A stretch of 39,597 bases of DNA from JBFIHF01 sp964411125 (lineage in GTDB: Bacteria > Myxococcota_A > Bradymonadia > Bradymonadales > Bradymonadaceae), in assembly GCA_964411125.1 (NCBI GenBank), contig CAYPJU010000062.1, positions 1 through 39,597 of the forward strand, given 5' to 3'. Of the stretch, positions 8,467 through 16,753 are shown in pieces. The position numbers and the translations under genes are program-made. Each line of letters starts with the position of its first letter. Within the stretch, counting starts at the first letter, position 1. The notes beneath the pieces were generated by a model. That model worked only from the letters and a program-made list of their open reading frames with translations, had not been told where the DNA came from and ran no database searches.

Positions 8467-8967
8467 TCATTCGTGCTCGGCCAGGTGGTCGAGCAGTTGG
8501 CGCGCGTACTCCGGCGGCTTGCCTCGCTCTCGCTCCTTTCGAGCCTTCCGAAGCAGTTGGCGCAGTTGCTGTCGATCGAACTGCGGATGCTCCTCGACGA
8601 ACTGCATCAAGAAGTCGTCGTCGCCCGCGAGCAACTGGTCACGCCACCGCTCCGCCCGGGTAGGACCGACCTCCTCTGCGACCGGCTGCACATCACCGGC
8701 GAGGAAGGCCCGGATCGCGTCGGGATCCTCGTTCTCGATACGGTTCGCGATATGACCGACCTGTCGTTTCAACGCCGCGCGCTTCATCGACTGCGCGTCG
8801 AGGATCGCCTTGCGGGTGCGGTCCGACAGCGGAAACGCGGCCAGGCGCCCCGGCGAGAGCTCGACCAACTGCGCAGCGAGCTCCTTCAGCTCGTTGAACT
8901 CGCGTTTGAGCTGTGAGCGGCTCTTCCACTCTTCCTGCTCTTCTACGGCTTCTTCGTCGTGCGCCAT
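8467..8967 (-). CDS. darP: Ribosome maturation factor DarP (YjgA, DUF615)
   Basis: A 166-residue charged helical protein of the DarP/YjgA family, which associates with late 50S ribosomal precursors and helps subunit maturation. The family pattern is visible: SRSQLKREFNELKELAAQLVELS, the AILDAQSMKRAALKRQVGHIANR segment and the C-terminal RQLLRKARKERERGKPP. The open frame extends over 1 kb upstream, but homology begins at the ATG at 8967, which has AGGAG six bases before it. An acidic N-terminal tail of about 14 residues precedes the domain. Family length is typically 160-185 residues, so it is complete. It converges on the lipoprotein gene upstream and is not in an obvious operon. Confidence 0.93.
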   Translation of the reverse strand: MAHDEEAVEEQEEWKSRSQLKREFNELKELAAQLVELSPGRLAAFPLSDRTRKAILDAQSMKRAALKRQVGHIANRIENEDPDAIRAFLAGDVQPVAEEVGPTRAERWRDQLLAGDDDFLMQFVEEHPQFDRQQLRQLLRKARKERERGKPPEYARQLLDHLAEHE

Positions 8968-9102
8968 CGCTACTCCTGTCGATCGGACGGTGGAGGGTAG
9001 CACACCTGCGGGAGTTTGGTGCCGCAGCTTCGGCGGGACTGCATCGTTGAGAAGGTCTCGCCATCCGTCGTATCGTGGCTCGGAACGACACCCACGAGAG
9101 CG

Positions 9103-9813
9103 ATGAAACCTACGACTTTCCTGATCCCGATGTTTTTCGCCACCGCGTGCGGGACCGACGTCCCCGCGGAACCGGACCGCGACGCGACGCCAGGGTCCGT
9201 CGAAACCGACGCGGGGCGCGACAGCGGTTCGTCCGCTCCCGATACGAGCTCGAACGACGACGCCGGGATTGCCGACTTCAGCGTGGTGCCCGACCTCTCG
9301 GAGGGGCCGCCGGATCTGGGGCAGACGGACGCTTCTGCCGTCGACATGCCGGATTCCGTCGACATGGCAGGGGCGGACGTCGCGGACGCGGGCTCGCTGA
9401 CCGAGGACATGCCAGCGACGAGCGGCGAGACGTGCGACGCGGCGGTCGACGCGACCTCGGGTGGGACCTTCGCGGGCGACACGACGGACGTGGACGACGA
9501 CTATTCGACGAGCGCATCGGACGACGGCTGTCCGTCGGGGCAGGCGAGCGGCGGCGACCTCGTCTACAGCCTCGCGCCGGCGGTCGAGACGACCTATTCG
9601 ATCCGGGTCGAGCCCGACGGAAATTTCGATCCGTTCCTCTACGTCAAGGCGGACTGCGCCGCGGCCGAGTGCGTCGACGGCACGGTGCTCAACGGCCCCG
9701 GCACGATGGAGAGCCTGACCGTGACCGTCCCTGAGGGGGCGACCTACTACGTCGTCGTCGACGGGGAGCTCCTCTCCGAGGGGGCGTACACCCTGACGGT
9801 CACCGCGATGTAG
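9103..9813 (+). CDS. Lipoprotein with C-terminal PPC-like domain
   Basis: A 236-residue lipoprotein (FFATAC, Cys16). Residues about 17-110 form an Asp/Ser/Ala-rich low-complexity linker. Residues about 120-236 resemble a PPC beta-sandwich: DLVYSLAPAVETTYSIRVE, a DPFLYVKADC strand with paired Cys, and a VPEGATYYVVVDG strand ending YTLTVTAM. The start at 9103 is chosen over an upstream in-frame start because the signal peptide begins there; the Shine-Dalgarno sequence is weak. This architecture (lipid anchor, acidic linker, PPC domain, no enzyme) recurs among Myxococcota surface proteins; function is unknown. It is the second PPC-type lipoprotein in the window. Confidence 0.82.
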   Translation: MKPTTFLIPMFFATACGTDVPAEPDRDATPGSVETDAGRDSGSSAPDTSSNDDAGIADFSVVPDLSEGPPDLGQTDASAVDMPDSVDMAGADVADAGSLTEDMPATSGETCDAAVDATSGGTFAGDTTDVDDDYSTSASDDGCPSGQASGGDLVYSLAPAVETTYSIRVEPDGNFDPFLYVKADCAAAECVDGTVLNGPGTMESLTVTVPEGATYYVVVDGELLSEGAYTLTVTAM

Positions 9814-9906
9814 CGGGACGGCGCCCGACTCGCCCGACCGAAACCGTTTACAAACCGCGCCATATCGGGTTTTCTTGGGGCACTCGAAAGAACCAGGGAG
9901 TGGACG

Positions 9907-10488
9907 ATGCGCGTATTGGTGTGGGGTGCCGGGAATCGCGGCAAGATCGTGGCAGACGTCGTGCGAGCGTGCGGGCACGAGATCGTGGGTTTCGTGGACG
10001 ACGACGAGAGCATCGCCGGGCAAGAAGTCTTCGCCGGCGCACGGGTGCTCTATTCCTCGGACGACCTCTTCGAAATCCTGGAGGACGATCCCGACTTCGA
10101 CGCGGTGGCGCTCGGGATGGGGGACAACACCGAGAGGCTCCGGTCCTTCTTCGAGATCTCGGGGCAGGTCGGTGTTCCGGCGTTCATCCACCCCAACGCG
10201 ATCCACGACGGCTGCGAATTCGGCAGCGGGAGCATCGTCGGTCCGGGCGCCGTGCTGAACGGAGCGACGCTCGGCCGATGCGTGTTCGTCGACGCCGGGG
10301 GTGTGGTCGATTTCGGCTCGACGCTGGGTGACGCGACGCATGTCGGGGCGGCTGCGGTCGTCGGGGATGGGGCCACGCTCGGGGAACGTGTGTTCGTCGG
10401 GGCGGGGGCGACGGTGGGGCCGGCGGTCGAGCTCGACGCGGATGCGCGGGTCGAGGCGGGCGCCACGATGGTTCGTCTGCAGTTCTGA
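9907..10488 (+). CDS. NeuD/PglD-like sugar O/N-acyltransferase
   Basis: A 193-residue protein of the NeuD/PglD/sialic-acid acetyltransferase family. An N-terminal Rossmann-like domain begins MRVLVWGAGNRGKIVADVV, with FVDDD in the next strand. A left-handed beta-helix of hexapeptide repeats follows from about residue 92 (IHPNAIHDGCEFGSGSIVGPGAVLNG and onward). Such enzymes acylate amino- or nucleotide-activated sugars using acetyl-CoA or a similar donor. GGGAG lies seven bases before the ATG. The gene converges, with 4 bp between stops, on a PglF/WbpM-like dehydratase, and the two enzymes act in the same kind of nucleotide-sugar pathway. No aminotransferase or glycosyltransferase is nearby, so the substrate cannot be fixed. 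Confidence 0.88.
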   Translation: MRVLVWGAGNRGKIVADVVRACGHEIVGFVDDDESIAGQEVFAGARVLYSSDDLFEILEDDPDFDAVALGMGDNTERLRSFFEISGQVGVPAFIHPNAIHDGCEFGSGSIVGPGAVLNGATLGRCVFVDAGGVVDFGSTLGDATHVGAAAVVGDGATLGERVFVGAGATVGPAVELDADARVEAGATMVRLQF

Positions 10489-10492
10489 GCCG

Positions 10493-12400
10493 CTACTTCA
10501 CGCGACGGAGCGATTCGGGCGTCAGCTTCACGACGTTGTCGGGCCCCCCGCTGTAGCGCGGGACGATACGCTTGAGGTTGAGCCGAACCCCGCCATCGTT
10601 GCCGGCGATCGCCGCATCGAGCAGGTCGGCGAGGTGCCGGTTCAGGAGCGAGATGTCCGTCTCGTCGTTCTGTCCGACGAAGATCTTTTCGTGGCGGGTC
10701 TCGCCGCAGTCCTCGGCTTCCAGCAACAGCTCCTCGAAGAGTTTCTCGCCCGGGCGCACACCGGTGAACGTGATCTCGATCTCGTCTTCGCGCAGCCCGG
10801 AGAGGCGGATCATGTCGCGGGCGAGGTCGGCGATCTTCACCGGCTCCCCCATGTCGAGGACGAAGACCTCGCCGCCGTTGCCGATCGCTGCGGCCTGCAG
10901 CACGAGCTGCGAGGCTTCGGGGATCGTCATGAAGTAGCGGGTCATCTCGGGGTGGGTCACGGTGACGGGGCCGCCGTTTCGGATCTGCTCGCGGAAGATG
11001 GGGACGACGGAGCCGTTGGACCCGAGCACGTTTCCAAACCGGACGGCGCAGTACTTCGTCTTCTCGAACTTCGGCGCGAGGCTCAGGGTGAGGAGCTCGG
11101 TGACGCGTTTGGTTGCCCCCATGACGCTCGTCGGATTGACGGCCTTGTCGGTGCTGATCAGGACGAAAGTTCCGACGCCGCGTTCTCCCGACAGTTCGGC
11201 GACGACCTGGGTGCCGCGTACGTTGTTGAGGACCGCCTCGCTCGGGTGCATCTCCATCAGCGGAACGTGCTTGTATGCCGCCGCGTGGATGACGACCTCG
11301 GGGCTGTGCTCGGCGAAGATCTGCTCCATCCGCTTTCGGTCGGCGACGTCGGCGATGTAGGGCTCGAGCCGCCCGCCGTGTTCGCCGGAGAGCTCGCGAT
11401 GGATGAAAAAGAGCGGAGTTTCGCCGCGCTCGACCATGATGAGCCGCGACGGGTCGAAGCGCAGCACCTGACGGCAAATCTCGGAGCCGATCGACCCACC
11501 GGCACCGGTCACGAGGACACGACGCCCTTGCAGGAAGCGGCCGATCGATGCGTTGTCGAGCTTGACGGCGTCACGTCCGAGGATGTCAGAGATGCTGACT
11601 TCGCGGAGCTCCTTGAGCGAGACACGACCGTCGAGGATCGATTCGACCGCCGGGAGGATCTGCGTCTTGACCTCCGTCTCTTTGGTCGCCTCGATGACGC
11701 GGCGCATCTCTTCGCGGGAGGCGGAGGGCATGGCGATGATGATCAGGTCGATCAGGTGGTTTTCGACGTACCACTTCACGTCCTTGATGGCGCCGAGGAC
11801 GGGGACCGCGTGAATACGCAGGCCGTGTTTGTACTCGTCGTCGTCGAGGAACCCGATCGGGTTGTAGGGGAGGTTGGGGTTCTTCTGGATCTCGCGGAGC
11901 AGCGTCTCACCGGTGTCGCCCGCTCCGATGATGAGCAGGTTCATCTTGTCCTTCGCGCCGATCGACACGGACCGCGCCGCCTCGCGCAGCAGACGGAGGC
12001 TTCCCCGCGCGCCACCGATCAAGAAGAGCGAAAGGCCGAAGTCGAGGACGTAGACGGAGCGTGGGAACGCGTGCCCCGAGATGACGAAGACGTTCACGAT
12101 CAGGAAGACGGTCGAGGCGATCGCGAGGCCACGCGCGAGCTGCGTGAGGTCTCGCATGCTGAGGTACTTCCACCAGCCCTGGAACATCCTCATCGCCGCG
12201 AAGACGGCGAGCTTGATGCCGAGCACGACGGGCAGGACTTTCCACATCACGGGGATCCAGACCTGCGGCATCCGGAAGTCGAATCGAATCGCGAACGCCA
12301 TGAGGAACGCCAGCGAGAAGAGCGCGACGTGCATCGACACGATGAGTAGAAGCCGGACGCCCCGCGGCAGGCGCGGCATGTTCTCAATCCACTTCAACAT
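10493..12400 (-). CDS. PglF/WbpM/CapD-like nucleotide-sugar dehydratase
   Basis: A 635-residue membrane-anchored SDR enzyme. About four transmembrane helices fill residues 15-130. A first Rossmann-like domain follows (LLIIGAGDTG, about 155-280), then the catalytic SDR domain with TGAGGSIGSE (298-307), YKHVPLMEMHP and STDKAVNPTSVMGATKR. The usual Tyr of the SDR YxxxK motif is replaced by Met (Met427, Lys431), as in PglF, WbpM and CapD/FlaA1. These enzymes 4,6-dehydrate UDP-GlcNAc-type sugars for surface polysaccharides or glycoprotein glycans. Length matches full-size WbpM/PglF (about 590-665). AGGA precedes the ATG. It is divergent from the aspartyl-protease-like lipoprotein gene and stands apart from any polysaccharide cluster. 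Confidence 0.94.
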   Translation of the reverse strand: MLKWIENMPRLPRGVRLLLIVSMHVALFSLAFLMAFAIRFDFRMPQVWIPVMWKVLPVVLGIKLAVFAAMRMFQGWWKYLSMRDLTQLARGLAIASTVFLIVNVFVISGHAFPRSVYVLDFGLSLFLIGGARGSLRLLREAARSVSIGAKDKMNLLIIGAGDTGETLLREIQKNPNLPYNPIGFLDDDEYKHGLRIHAVPVLGAIKDVKWYVENHLIDLIIIAMPSASREEMRRVIEATKETEVKTQILPAVESILDGRVSLKELREVSISDILGRDAVKLDNASIGRFLQGRRVLVTGAGGSIGSEICRQVLRFDPSRLIMVERGETPLFFIHRELSGEHGGRLEPYIADVADRKRMEQIFAEHSPEVVIHAAAYKHVPLMEMHPSEAVLNNVRGTQVVAELSGERGVGTFVLISTDKAVNPTSVMGATKRVTELLTLSLAPKFEKTKYCAVRFGNVLGSNGSVVPIFREQIRNGGPVTVTHPEMTRYFMTIPEASQLVLQAAAIGNGGEVFVLDMGEPVKIADLARDMIRLSGLREDEIEITFTGVRPGEKLFEELLLEAEDCGETRHEKIFVGQNDETDISLLNRHLADLLDAAIAGNDGGVRLNLKRIVPRYSGGPDNVVKLTPESLRRVK

Positions 12401-12557
12401 TTACGGGTCCTGCGCTCGAGAGTTGGCGCACAGGGACGCCAAGTGTCCACAACGTTTAACCAAAACGAGCCAGTCACTCAAACTTTCGTTCGCACGATCG
12501 CTTTTGCGCTGACCGGTTTGGCACCTACATTCCGTGGCACTCAATCTTGGAGCATCA

Positions 12558-13547
12558 ATGAGAGCGACAACCATTTTGTTCGTTTCCGCGGCACTCGCCG
12601 TGGGTTGCAGCAAGTCCAAACCCGACGAAGAGCCGGTCGAACAGGTCGAACCTGGCGAGGAAGAGGGGGCGACGAAGGCGGATCCAGAGCAAGCGCGGGT
12701 GGAGTGGTCGGCGCCGATCAAGACTCGGACGACCGGGGGCACCGTCCTCGGGGTGCCGCTGCTCGACGTGGAGGTCGGGTCGACGCCGACCCAGGTCGTG
12801 CTCGACACGTCGTCGCACCATCACACGCTCACGCGTTCGTTCGCGGACTCCGTCCCCGTACCGGTCCTCTCGACGAAGAAGGTCCTGCGGGTGACGGGTA
12901 AGCTCAAGGAGGCGGTGGAGGTCGACGGCCCCGTCGAGATGGTGATCGCTGGCGCTCCGGTGAAACTCGAGCAGGCGATCGCGGCCAAGAGCGAGCCCGA
13001 AACCGACGCGCTCGGCGTCGGAGGGATGCTCGCTCCCGGGGACCTCGTCGACTTCGCCCATATCCTGGTCGCCGACTTTCGGGGCGGCAAGATCTACCAC
13101 GTGAAGGGGGGTGAGTCGCACGTCCGTTCCTGGTTCTCGAAACAGTTCGGTGAACCGACGGAAGTGCCGATCATCCGCGACGAAGACGGCCTGATGTACA
13201 TCGACACGTCGATCGATCCGGAGCGCGACGCGACGGTGAAGGCGGTGCTCGACACGGGCTCGGCTTATTCGAGGTTCGAACACGGGCAGCTCGAAGTCGA
13301 GCCGCAGAAGGACGAGTGCGTGGAGGGGCTCGATCCCTTCGTGCAGTGCGTACCAGGCCGTGTGATCCCCGACCGTTCCGTGCAGTTCGGCGGCAAGTGG
13401 TATACGGGCAAGATCGTCTCGGTGCCGCTGGCCCCCGGCGACCCGAAGGTCCAGGCGGTCGGCTCGGTCGGGATGGACATCCTCCGCAACTGCACCATCG
13501 CCTTCACGACCCACACCGAAGGGATCTGGACCGTCTGCGACGGCTGA
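12558..13547 (+). CDS. Bilobal retropepsin-like aspartyl protease lipoprotein
   Basis: A 329-residue lipoprotein (lipobox AVGC, Cys17) with an acidic linker to about residue 45. Two aspartyl-protease-like lobes follow. Lobe 1 has VVLDTSSHHH (Asp83-Thr-Ser) and a later LGVGGMLAPGDLV segment. Lobe 2 has AVLDTGSAYS (Asp232-Thr-Gly) and VGSVGMDILRN, which is typical of retropepsin-like proteins. Each lobe therefore supplies a D-T-S/G triad, as in pepsin, rather than a single-lobe dimer. Lobe 1 has Ser for Gly and an unusual triple His after the triad. Catalytic activity is plausible but not shown. An in-frame upstream start exists, but the signal peptide favours 12558. It would act in the periplasm or on the surface. 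Confidence 0.78.
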   Translation: MRATTILFVSAALAVGCSKSKPDEEPVEQVEPGEEEGATKADPEQARVEWSAPIKTRTTGGTVLGVPLLDVEVGSTPTQVVLDTSSHHHTLTRSFADSVPVPVLSTKKVLRVTGKLKEAVEVDGPVEMVIAGAPVKLEQAIAAKSEPETDALGVGGMLAPGDLVDFAHILVADFRGGKIYHVKGGESHVRSWFSKQFGEPTEVPIIRDEDGLMYIDTSIDPERDATVKAVLDTGSAYSRFEHGQLEVEPQKDECVEGLDPFVQCVPGRVIPDRSVQFGGKWYTGKIVSVPLAPGDPKVQAVGSVGMDILRNCTIAFTTHTEGIWTVCDG

Positions 13548-13557
13548 GCCCTTCGCC

Positions 13558-15033
13558 TCACCCCTTTCCCACCAACGAAACGAACTCCACCCGCTCGGCC
13601 CCGATCGCCTCGGCGACCCGGAGGTCGTGCGTCACCATGAGGAGCGCGCCGGGGTAGTCGGCGAGCGCCGCCTCGAGCCGCTCGATCGCTTCGACGTCCA
13701 GGTCGTTCGTCGGCTCGTCCAGGACCAGCAACCACGGCTCGGCGGCAAATCCGACAGCGAGCGCGAGCTTCCGCGTCTCGCCGGGGGAGAGGGGCAGGCC
13801 AGAGAGAACGGCGTCGACGTCCAGCAAGATCGCCGCTCCCACATGGAGGGCGCGCTGCCGCGCCGCAGCGTCGAGCGTTTCGAATCGATCGCGGGCGACC
13901 TCTTCATCGATGGTCTGAGGCAGAAAGAGCAGCCGCTCCGGAGCGAGATCCCAGGCGTCGCGCAAAACCCGCAACAACGTCGATTTTCCACACCCGTTCG
14001 GGCCCGTCAGCCAGATGCGCCCGGTCGGCTCCAGCACCAGTCGCAGGTCGTGAGCGAGGGCTCGAGAGCCTGCCTGAAGCGTCGGAACGTCGAGCACGAG
14101 CAGCGGCGACCGACGCGCCGGGTCCGTCTCGACGAAGATCGGACGGCTGGACGCACCGGGGCGCGCGATGGCATCGAGCGTCGTCTCGAGGCGACTCAGC
14201 TCGGCCCGCGCGACGCCGCGGTTTCGGGCGATGCTCGCCTCGGCACGGCGTGCGCGCTCTTTCCGCGCGGTGCTGCGGGCGTCCGAATCGCGACGCGACG
14301 ACATGCGCGAGCCGGCGCTGAGTGAACCAACCGCAGCGGCGTGGCGACGCGACTCCGCCCGCACGACGTCCCGCGCCTGCCGAACCGCGTCCTGTGCGCT
14401 CTCCAGCCGCTCGAGCTCGCGAAGTTCTTCGGCGAGCCAGAGCTCCCGGGCGCTCGAGTACCCGCCGGGATAGCAGCGCACCCTTCCGCCCTTCACCCGA
14501 ACCGTCGTCGAGCAGAGCTCGTCGAGAAACGCGCGATCGTGGGAGACGACGAGGCCGATTCCTTCGTACGCGCGAAGCGCTCGTGCGAGCGTCGTGCGCC
14601 CTTCGAGGTCCAGGTGGTTCGTCGGCTCGTCGAGCAACAATATCCCCGGATCGCGATACACCGCTGCGGCGATCTGCCACTTACGGCGCTCGCCGGGGGA
14701 GAGGACCTCCCATTGCCAGAACTCCTCCGGGTCGATCTCGAAGAGCGACATCCAGCGAAGCGCGTCCGCAGTCCAGGCGTTCGCGAACTCTTCGACGTCC
14801 GCCGACCGGGCTGGCGACTGGTGGCAGCGGGCGATCGTGAGCCCGCCGGTTTCGACGACGCCGGATTGCGGTGCGAGCGAACCGTCGACGAGCCCGAGGA
14901 GCGTCGATTTGCCTGCGCCGTTCGGGCCGACGAGCGCCGACCAGCCCGCGGACAGATCGAGGGTGCACGATTCGATGAGTGACGATTGGTGAGGCCAGGC
15001 GAACGTGACGTCCGCCAGTCGTAGAGACGACAT
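13558..15033 (-). CDS. ABC-F family ATPase
   Basis: A 491-residue soluble protein with two ABC ATPase domains and no membrane segment. Domain 1: Walker A GPNGAGKST (36-44), signature LSPGE (111-115), Walker B ILLLDEPTNHLD (131-142) and SHD His. Domain 2: Walker A GPNGCGKST (344-352), LSPGE (416-420) and LLVLDEPTNDLD. A basic, Arg/Ala-rich helical linker (about 200-290) joins them. Both signature motifs are LSPGE rather than LSGGQ. ABC-F proteins bind the ribosomal E site and act in translation control or antibiotic resistance; this one is shorter than EttA/Uup (about 550-640). The ATG at 15033 has GGAG about ten bases before it. No drug class can be assigned. Confidence 0.92.
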   Translation of the reverse strand: MSSLRLADVTFAWPHQSSLIESCTLDLSAGWSALVGPNGAGKSTLLGLVDGSLAPQSGVVETGGLTIARCHQSPARSADVEEFANAWTADALRWMSLFEIDPEEFWQWEVLSPGERRKWQIAAAVYRDPGILLLDEPTNHLDLEGRTTLARALRAYEGIGLVVSHDRAFLDELCSTTVRVKGGRVRCYPGGYSSARELWLAEELRELERLESAQDAVRQARDVVRAESRRHAAAVGSLSAGSRMSSRRDSDARSTARKERARRAEASIARNRGVARAELSRLETTLDAIARPGASSRPIFVETDPARRSPLLVLDVPTLQAGSRALAHDLRLVLEPTGRIWLTGPNGCGKSTLLRVLRDAWDLAPERLLFLPQTIDEEVARDRFETLDAAARQRALHVGAAILLDVDAVLSGLPLSPGETRKLALAVGFAAEPWLLVLDEPTNDLDVEAIERLEAALADYPGALLMVTHDLRVAEAIGAERVEFVSLVGKG

Positions 15034-15276
15034 GCGACAAACTCCGAAGGGGTGAGCTCAGTGAGCGGTCGGGTTCGTCGCGTTACTCCATCGTCCTCTC
15101 GGGGCCAGGGTGGTCGAGGTGCCCGGCCGGTGTGGCGGGGTCACAGCTTCACGATGTTGAAAAGGTGGGCTGGAGTCAACCCACCGCTCTCCCGCGGGAC
15201 TGGCGCGCGAAAATCGTGTAATCTGAGCGGATACCGCGGAACACGGAACATCATTTCGAAGGGATTGGGGTCAGTC

Positions 15277-16020
15277 ATGTCAGGAATTCGCTTCGCCGGT
15301 CTCCTTCTCGTCAACATGGTCGTCGCGTCGAGCACCGCGTGGGCCAACATCTGTCCGGATACGTCGTACGAGGTCGAGAGCCTGGAGATCGTTCAGGCCG
15401 ACCCGGCCTTCGAATGCTTGAGAATCACGGCCGACAACGGCGGCGGCTGCCCGGACCGCGTGTTCGTCCACGTGGTGAACGGGTGCGACCAAGAGGTCAC
15501 GTTCCTCCCGTGGACCGGCGAGCTCGACGGGTGCGCCAGTCCCGGCGCCGTTTGTGATTCACCTCTCCCTCCGGACGGCGTTGCGGACTTCGAGGTGACG
15601 ACCCGCCGAAACGACAATGGCACGAGCTCGGACGTCACGCTGGACGGGGAAGTTGCGTTCGCCATTCGCGCCGAGCTCGCCGACGGAGGGACGGGGGAGG
15701 TTCAGATGCTGATGAACGTCGTTCGAAGGGTCTACGTCGAGCCGCCCGACGAGCCCCCGCCACCCGGGGATGGCGACGACATGGGTGGTGCCGGCGGCGA
15801 TCCGGAGGACGATGCAGACGACCGCACTGACTCAGGCGGGGCCGACGGCGGGCGGACCGACTCTGCGGACGATGACAGCGGCGGCTGCAGTACTACGAAG
15901 ACGAGGCCCGGCGGGTCCGCTCTCGCTATCGTGCTGGCCGGGCTCGTAGCTATCCGACGCCGGCGACGACCGGCGCGGAGGCCGGTCGTCCACGCCGGGA
16001 CGGAGCCCGGCGGTCCATAG
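15277..16020 (+). CDS. Secreted protein with MYXO-CTERM tail
   Basis: A 247-residue exported protein: signal peptide with probable cleavage after AWA (about residue 24), an all-beta-looking domain (about 25-155) with several Cys (CPDTS, FECLRI, GGCPD, NGCDQ, DGCASPG), then a Pro/Gly/Asp-rich linker and a MYXO-CTERM-like tail (GGCS, hydrophobic stretch, RRRRR). The tail continues for about 17 further residues past the Arg cluster, longer than usual. The open frame starts at 15052, but only the ATG at 15277 yields a signal peptide. MYXO-CTERM tails are thought to direct surface anchoring after processing. No enzyme motif is visible. Confidence 0.82.
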   Translation: MSGIRFAGLLLVNMVVASSTAWANICPDTSYEVESLEIVQADPAFECLRITADNGGGCPDRVFVHVVNGCDQEVTFLPWTGELDGCASPGAVCDSPLPPDGVADFEVTTRRNDNGTSSDVTLDGEVAFAIRAELADGGTGEVQMLMNVVRRVYVEPPDEPPPPGDGDDMGGAGGDPEDDADDRTDSGGADGGRTDSADDDSGGCSTTKTRPGGSALAIVLAGLVAIRRRRRPARRPVVHAGTEPGGP

Positions 16021-16075
16021 TTGACGGCGCTTGGCGGGATCGCTAGGTTACGCAGCCCTATTCGTAGGAGAATCG

Positions 16076-16312
16076 ATGGCCCGCGTTACCGTAGAAGATT
16101 GTCTGGAAAAGGTCGAAAACCGCTTCGCTCTGGTGAAGCTGGGGACGCAGCGAGCTCGCGAGCTCCGCGGCAACCACGACCGCATCTTTCCCTCCGCGAA
16201 CAAAGAAGCCGTGCACGCTCTCCGCGAGATCGCCGCGGGCTTCGTGAACTTCGACGACGCCTCCATCGCTCGACTCAAGGCCGTCCTGCACGACGAATAC
16301 GCCGACGAGTGA
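16076..16312 (+). CDS. rpoZ: RNA polymerase omega subunit
   Basis: A 78-residue protein with the omega signature MARVTVEDCLEKVENRFALV and the following AxxRARELRG segment that contacts beta-prime. Omega helps assemble and stabilise RNA polymerase and in many bacteria takes part in the ppGpp response. The open frame begins upstream, but the ATG at 16076 carries TAGGAG at proper spacing and the family N-terminus starts exactly there. Length is normal. No gmk or spoT neighbour is present, unlike in many proteobacteria; it sits between a MYXO-CTERM protein gene and a small membrane protein gene. Confidence 0.96.
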   Translation: MARVTVEDCLEKVENRFALVKLGTQRARELRGNHDRIFPSANKEAVHALREIAAGFVNFDDASIARLKAVLHDEYADE

Positions 16313-16396
16313 GTCCGGCGTCGCGCTCCGTCCCCCTTGCCATTTCGCGGCGGTGGGTACCTTGACCCTGTCCACTTCACGGACTCGGAGCGTGTC

Positions 16397-16747
16397 ATGA
16401 TCGAATTTCTGCTTTCCTGGTTGGTCCTCTCCTTCGGCGTGTGGGCTGCTGCAGCTCTGCTGCCGAGCGTTCACATCAAGAGTTTCAAATCGGCGATCAT
16501 CGTCGCGGCTGCGCTCGGCGTGTTGAACGTTCTGATCGGCTGGCTGCTCTTCGTGATCATCGGGATCGGTACGTTGGGGCTCGGCTTCCTGTTCGCGTTC
16601 CTGACGCGGCTCGTCGTGTCGGCGATCCTTCTCAAGATCATCGACGCCGCCATGGACAGCCTCAGGATCGAATCCTTCGGGGCCTCCTTCCTGATGGCGC
16701 TGATCATCGCGGTGATCGGCGGCGTCGCCGACTGGCTCATCTTCTGA
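16397..16747 (+). CDS. Phage-holin-family 4-TM membrane protein
   Basis: A 116-residue very hydrophobic protein with four predicted transmembrane helices (about 2-22, 31-53, 58-80, 92-115), matching the phage holin family 4 / PF04020 type by pattern (LLSWLVLSFGVWAAAALLP, then LGVLNVLIGWLLF). Despite the family name these are common chromosomal membrane proteins and rarely work as holins. The ATG at 16397 is preceded by GGAG at seven bases. It follows rpoZ by 84 bp on the same strand and converges on dinB. Function is unknown. Confidence 0.85.
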   Translation: MIEFLLSWLVLSFGVWAAAALLPSVHIKSFKSAIIVAAALGVLNVLIGWLLFVIIGIGTLGLGFLFAFLTRLVVSAILLKIIDAAMDSLRIESFGASFLMALIIAVIGGVADWLIF

Positions 16748-16753
16748 CCGCGG

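Noticed and set aside
12515..12545. Possible sigma-54 promoter (TTGGCAC and GTGGCAC) before the aspartyl-protease-like gene
   Set aside because: The -12 GC position does not match at the required distance from the -24 GG; only a direct TGGCAC repeat remains.
15164..15185. Hairpin GGTGGG/CCCACC in the divergent region by the ABC-F gene, possible attenuator
   Set aside because: Only 6 bp with a 10-base loop, no T-run on the ABC-F strand and no leader peptide seen; too weak to call.
16397..16747. Prophage lysis gene
   Set aside because: The holin-like family name is misleading; no phage gene surrounds it, and rpoZ and dinB are its neighbours.
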